Part shown: positions 4,914 through 6,089 of the stretch, piece after piece
How the letters are laid out: each line of letters starts with the position of its first letter
How positions within the stretch are numbered: position 1 is the stretch's first letter
Source: an uncultured Paenibacillaceae bacterium
GTDB lineage: Bacteria > Bacillota > Bacilli > Aneurinibacillales > Aneurinibacillaceae
Length of the DNA stretch: 6,089 bases
Direction of reading: 5' to 3'
Assembly (NCBI GenBank): GCA_937874515.1
Contig: CALNBV010000047.1
Span: forward strand, 1-6,089
Notes under the pieces: model-generated
Seen by the model: only the letters and a program-made list of their open reading frames with translations
Told to the model about the DNA's origin: nothing
Databases searched by the model: none
Translations under genes and position numbers: made by a program

Positions 4914-5876
4914 ATGGATACAGGAACTCATATTCTCATAGGGGTTTCACTGGCTGGATTAGCAACATTAGATCCAGGAGTAGCCCAAAATCCGTTTTTA
5001 ACAGGTACGATTTTAATGGGAACGGTTATCGGTTCCCATGCCCCGGATTTTGATACAATAACGAGAATGAAAAGCTACAATTTATATCTTCGCACCCATC
5101 GTGGGATTTCTCATTCTTTGCCAGCATTGTTACTTTGGCCGGCCCTGCTAACCTTAGCTCTTACAGGTATTACGGGATATTTTGAGGAATGGTTTATCTT
5201 ATATCGCTGGATTTTCATTGCTGTTTTTCTTCATGTAGGCTTAGATTTACTGAATTCCTATGGGGTCCAGTGTATGAGGCCATTTTCGAAGAAGTGGTAT
5301 CATCTTGATATTCTTTCTATTTTCGAACCCTTTCTCTTTTTTCTTCATCTTACCGGCATATGCTTATGGTTCTTTTTGATGATTCCTCCAAAGATGATTT
5401 TTCCTTTGGTTTATGGAATTTCCGGCATTTACATTGTCTTTCGAACGATCCATCATTTTATCTTAGTTCGTAGGGTTAAGATGCAATTTGCAAAAAGAGG
5501 AAAAGTTCATGTGTTTCCTACTTTTCAATGGTTTCACTGGCAATTTGTCGTGGAACAGGAGGATCGATTTTACACCGGGAAAATTGAACTTGGCAAATTA
5601 ACGATAGAGGAAATACTTACCAGGGAAGAAAGAAACCCAATTATTGAAGCCACTCTTTCTACAGATGGGGTACGAACATTTCTCTCATTTGCCCAGCGGG
5701 TTCATGTCACATGCCATGAAATAACTGATGGATATGAAGTAAAGTGGAGTGATGTGAGATTCTGGCACAATCGAAAATTACCCTTTGGAGTGGATGTAAA
5801 ACTAGATCGAGATTTAAAAGTGGTTAGTTCCCATTTAGGGTGGAGGAAGAAATATTGGGATCCACCTTATTTATAA
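4914..5876 (+). CDS. yfhP: YfhP-like DUF457/YdjM family membrane-bound metal-dependent hydrolase, 320 aa
   Basis: Begins MDTGTHILIG, the typical start of the Bacillus YfhP group. Family motifs are H6, G-S-H-A-P-D-F-D (40-47), T-H-R-G-I-S-H-S (61-68) and H-x-x-x-D-L-L-N-S-Y-G (107-117); these His and Asp residues are thought to bind metal. Hydrophobic segments lie at about 28-41, 69-87, 97-115, 138-157 and 160-178. A soluble C-terminal domain of about 135 residues follows, rich in charged and aromatic residues. The length is close to that of B. subtilis YfhP. YfhP has been described as a negative regulator of its own gene and of sspE and yfhQ, while the family is annotated as a putative hydrolase; neither activity can be judged here. 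The gene stands 79 bases after the DUF441 gene. It may have its own promoter there (TATGCT at 4873-4878, poor -35), and it ends with a terminator. Confidence 0.88.
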   Translation: MDTGTHILIGVSLAGLATLDPGVAQNPFLTGTILMGTVIGSHAPDFDTITRMKSYNLYLRTHRGISHSLPALLLWPALLTLALTGITGYFEEWFILYRWIFIAVFLHVGLDLLNSYGVQCMRPFSKKWYHLDILSIFEPFLFFLHLTGICLWFFLMIPPKMIFPLVYGISGIYIVFRTIHHFILVRRVKMQFAKRGKVHVFPTFQWFHWQFVVEQEDRFYTGKIELGKLTIEEILTREERNPIIEATLSTDGVRTFLSFAQRVHVTCHEITDGYEVKWSDVRFWHNRKLPFGVDVKLDRDLKVVSSHLGWRKKYWDPPYL

Positions 5877-5882
5877 AGAAAA

Positions 5883-5903
5883 CTTGGCTTCGCCAAGCCT
5901 TTT
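5883..5903 (+). terminator. Short rho-independent terminator after yfhP
   Basis: CTTGGC (5883-5888) and GCCAAG (5892-5897) pair around the loop TTC, seven bases after the stop codon, followed by CCTTTT. The T-run is short. A second small hairpin, TAAGGC (5903-5908) with GCCTTA (5918-5923), follows at once and may help. Confidence 0.6.
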
Positions 5904-5916
5904 AAGGCGCAGGAGA

Positions 5917-5982
5917 AGCCTTAGTTGCCCTTATACTATAAGAATTTTATAAATTCTTTAAGTGTAAAGCAGCATTAGTTGC
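5917..5982 (+). repeat. 12-bp imperfect direct repeat
   Basis: AGCCTTAGTTGC (5917-5928) and AGCATTAGTTGC (5971-5982) differ at one position and lie 54 bases apart. They flank the AT-rich stretch with a possible promoter, and the second overlaps the operator-like dyad at 5976. They could be paired regulator sites, or chance. Confidence 0.35.
5925..5953 (+). promoter_or_regulatory. Possible sigma-A promoter for a gene to the right of the window
   Basis: TTGCCC (5925-5930) and TATAAA (5948-5953) are separated by exactly 17 bases, matching the consensus at 4/6 and 5/6 positions. The -10 lies inside a perfect 8-bp inverted repeat (5940-5947 with 5951-5958). No coding region follows before the window ends, so the leader would exceed 125 bases. 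Confidence 0.33.
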
Positions 5983-5993
5983 ATTTTCAACTA
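5976..5993. promoter_or_regulatory. Operator-like dyad TAGTTG-N6-CAACTA
   Basis: A perfect 6+6 bp palindrome with a 6-base spacer sits just downstream of the possible start site of the 5925-5953 promoter, where a dimeric repressor could block transcription. The size and symmetry suit MarR-type or similar dimers, but no specific regulator can be named. The right half also belongs to a longer inverted repeat with 6012-6021. Confidence 0.35.
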
Positions 5994-6021
5994 CGTCGAA
6001 TTAACTTCTTTGTTGAAAATG
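5982..6021. repeat. 10-bp inverted repeat in the 3' non-coding region
   Basis: CATTTTCAAC (5982-5991) and GTTGAAAATG (6012-6021) are perfect reverse complements with a 20-base loop, extendable outward by a G-T and a T-A pair. In RNA this stem would compete with the shorter dyad at 5976-5993, because both use the CAAC segment. Confidence 0.45.
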
Positions 6022-6042
6022 TATTGTAGTACCCGTTAGGGT

Positions 6043-6082
6043 GAAAACTGGGGCCGTTAATCAATTGGCGGTCCCAGTTTTC
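6043..6082. terminator. Strong 18-pair hairpin near the window end
   Basis: GAAAACTGGG (6043-6052) pairs perfectly with CCCAGTTTTC (6073-6082). The stem continues inward through eight more pairs, three or four of them G-T wobbles, to the four-base loop TCAA (6061-6064). Wobbles on this strand suggest the RNA is made from the plus strand. Each outer arm supplies TTTT in its own direction, so it could act as a bidirectional terminator or an attenuator in the leader of an unseen downstream gene. A four-base hairpin (ACCC-GTTA-GGGT, 6031-6042) directly precedes it. The whole stretch 5877-6089 holds no coding region that I can support. Confidence 0.5.
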
Positions 6083-6089
6083 CTTCATA

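Noticed and set aside
6035..6089. T-box leader suggested by AGGGTG before a hairpin
   Set aside because: The conserved T-box bulge sequence and the antiterminator arrangement are not present; only a short AGGGTG resemblance exists.

Overview
The window looks like chromosomal DNA of a low-to-medium GC, spore-forming Bacillales bacterium. The signs are strong AGGAGG-type ribosome binding sites, AT-rich spacers with sigma-A-like hexamers, and genes whose nearest familiar relatives are Bacillus proteins: SodF-type superoxide dismutase, YfhP, the YtwI/UPF0756 family and LppM-type lipoproteins. The genus cannot be named from the sequence alone.

Left part (1-1513, minus strand). A small LysM / Pro-Gly / coiled-coil protein (1238-1513) lies upstream of a long superoxide dismutase with an N-terminal helical extension (122-1093). 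A GC hairpin separates them. The first ~120 bases hold no intact gene, but on the plus strand they resemble the broken 3' end of one.

Middle (1695-4834, plus strand). A divergently transcribed lipoprotein gene (1695-2495) ends in a rho-independent terminator overlapping its stop codon. A new transcription unit follows. It encodes two tandem, clearly paralogous E1-like (ThiF/MoeB/HesA) adenylyltransferases (2650-3510 and 3526-4368) and a six-segment DUF441/UPF0756 membrane protein (4388-4834), with spacings of 15 and 19 bases. The E1-like pair is the most unusual content. Both proteins keep the ATP-binding residues, lack the zinc cysteine pairs of MoeB/ThiF, and end in the same G-x-W-D-x-(S/T)-T-L tail. 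No ubiquitin-like protein, E2 or JAB protease is visible beside them.

Right part (4914-6089). A yfhP-like membrane-bound DUF457 family gene (4914-5876) ends in a short terminator. The last ~210 bases are non-coding but densely structured: a plausible promoter, an 18-bp operator-like dyad, further inverted repeats, and an 18-pair hairpin near the window edge. They are probably the control region or leader of a gene outside the window, or a terminator region.

A loose spore or cell-envelope theme is possible (LysM coat-like protein with a sigma-K-like -10, extended SOD, yfhP), but it is inference. I see no mobile element, CRISPR array, tRNA or rRNA.
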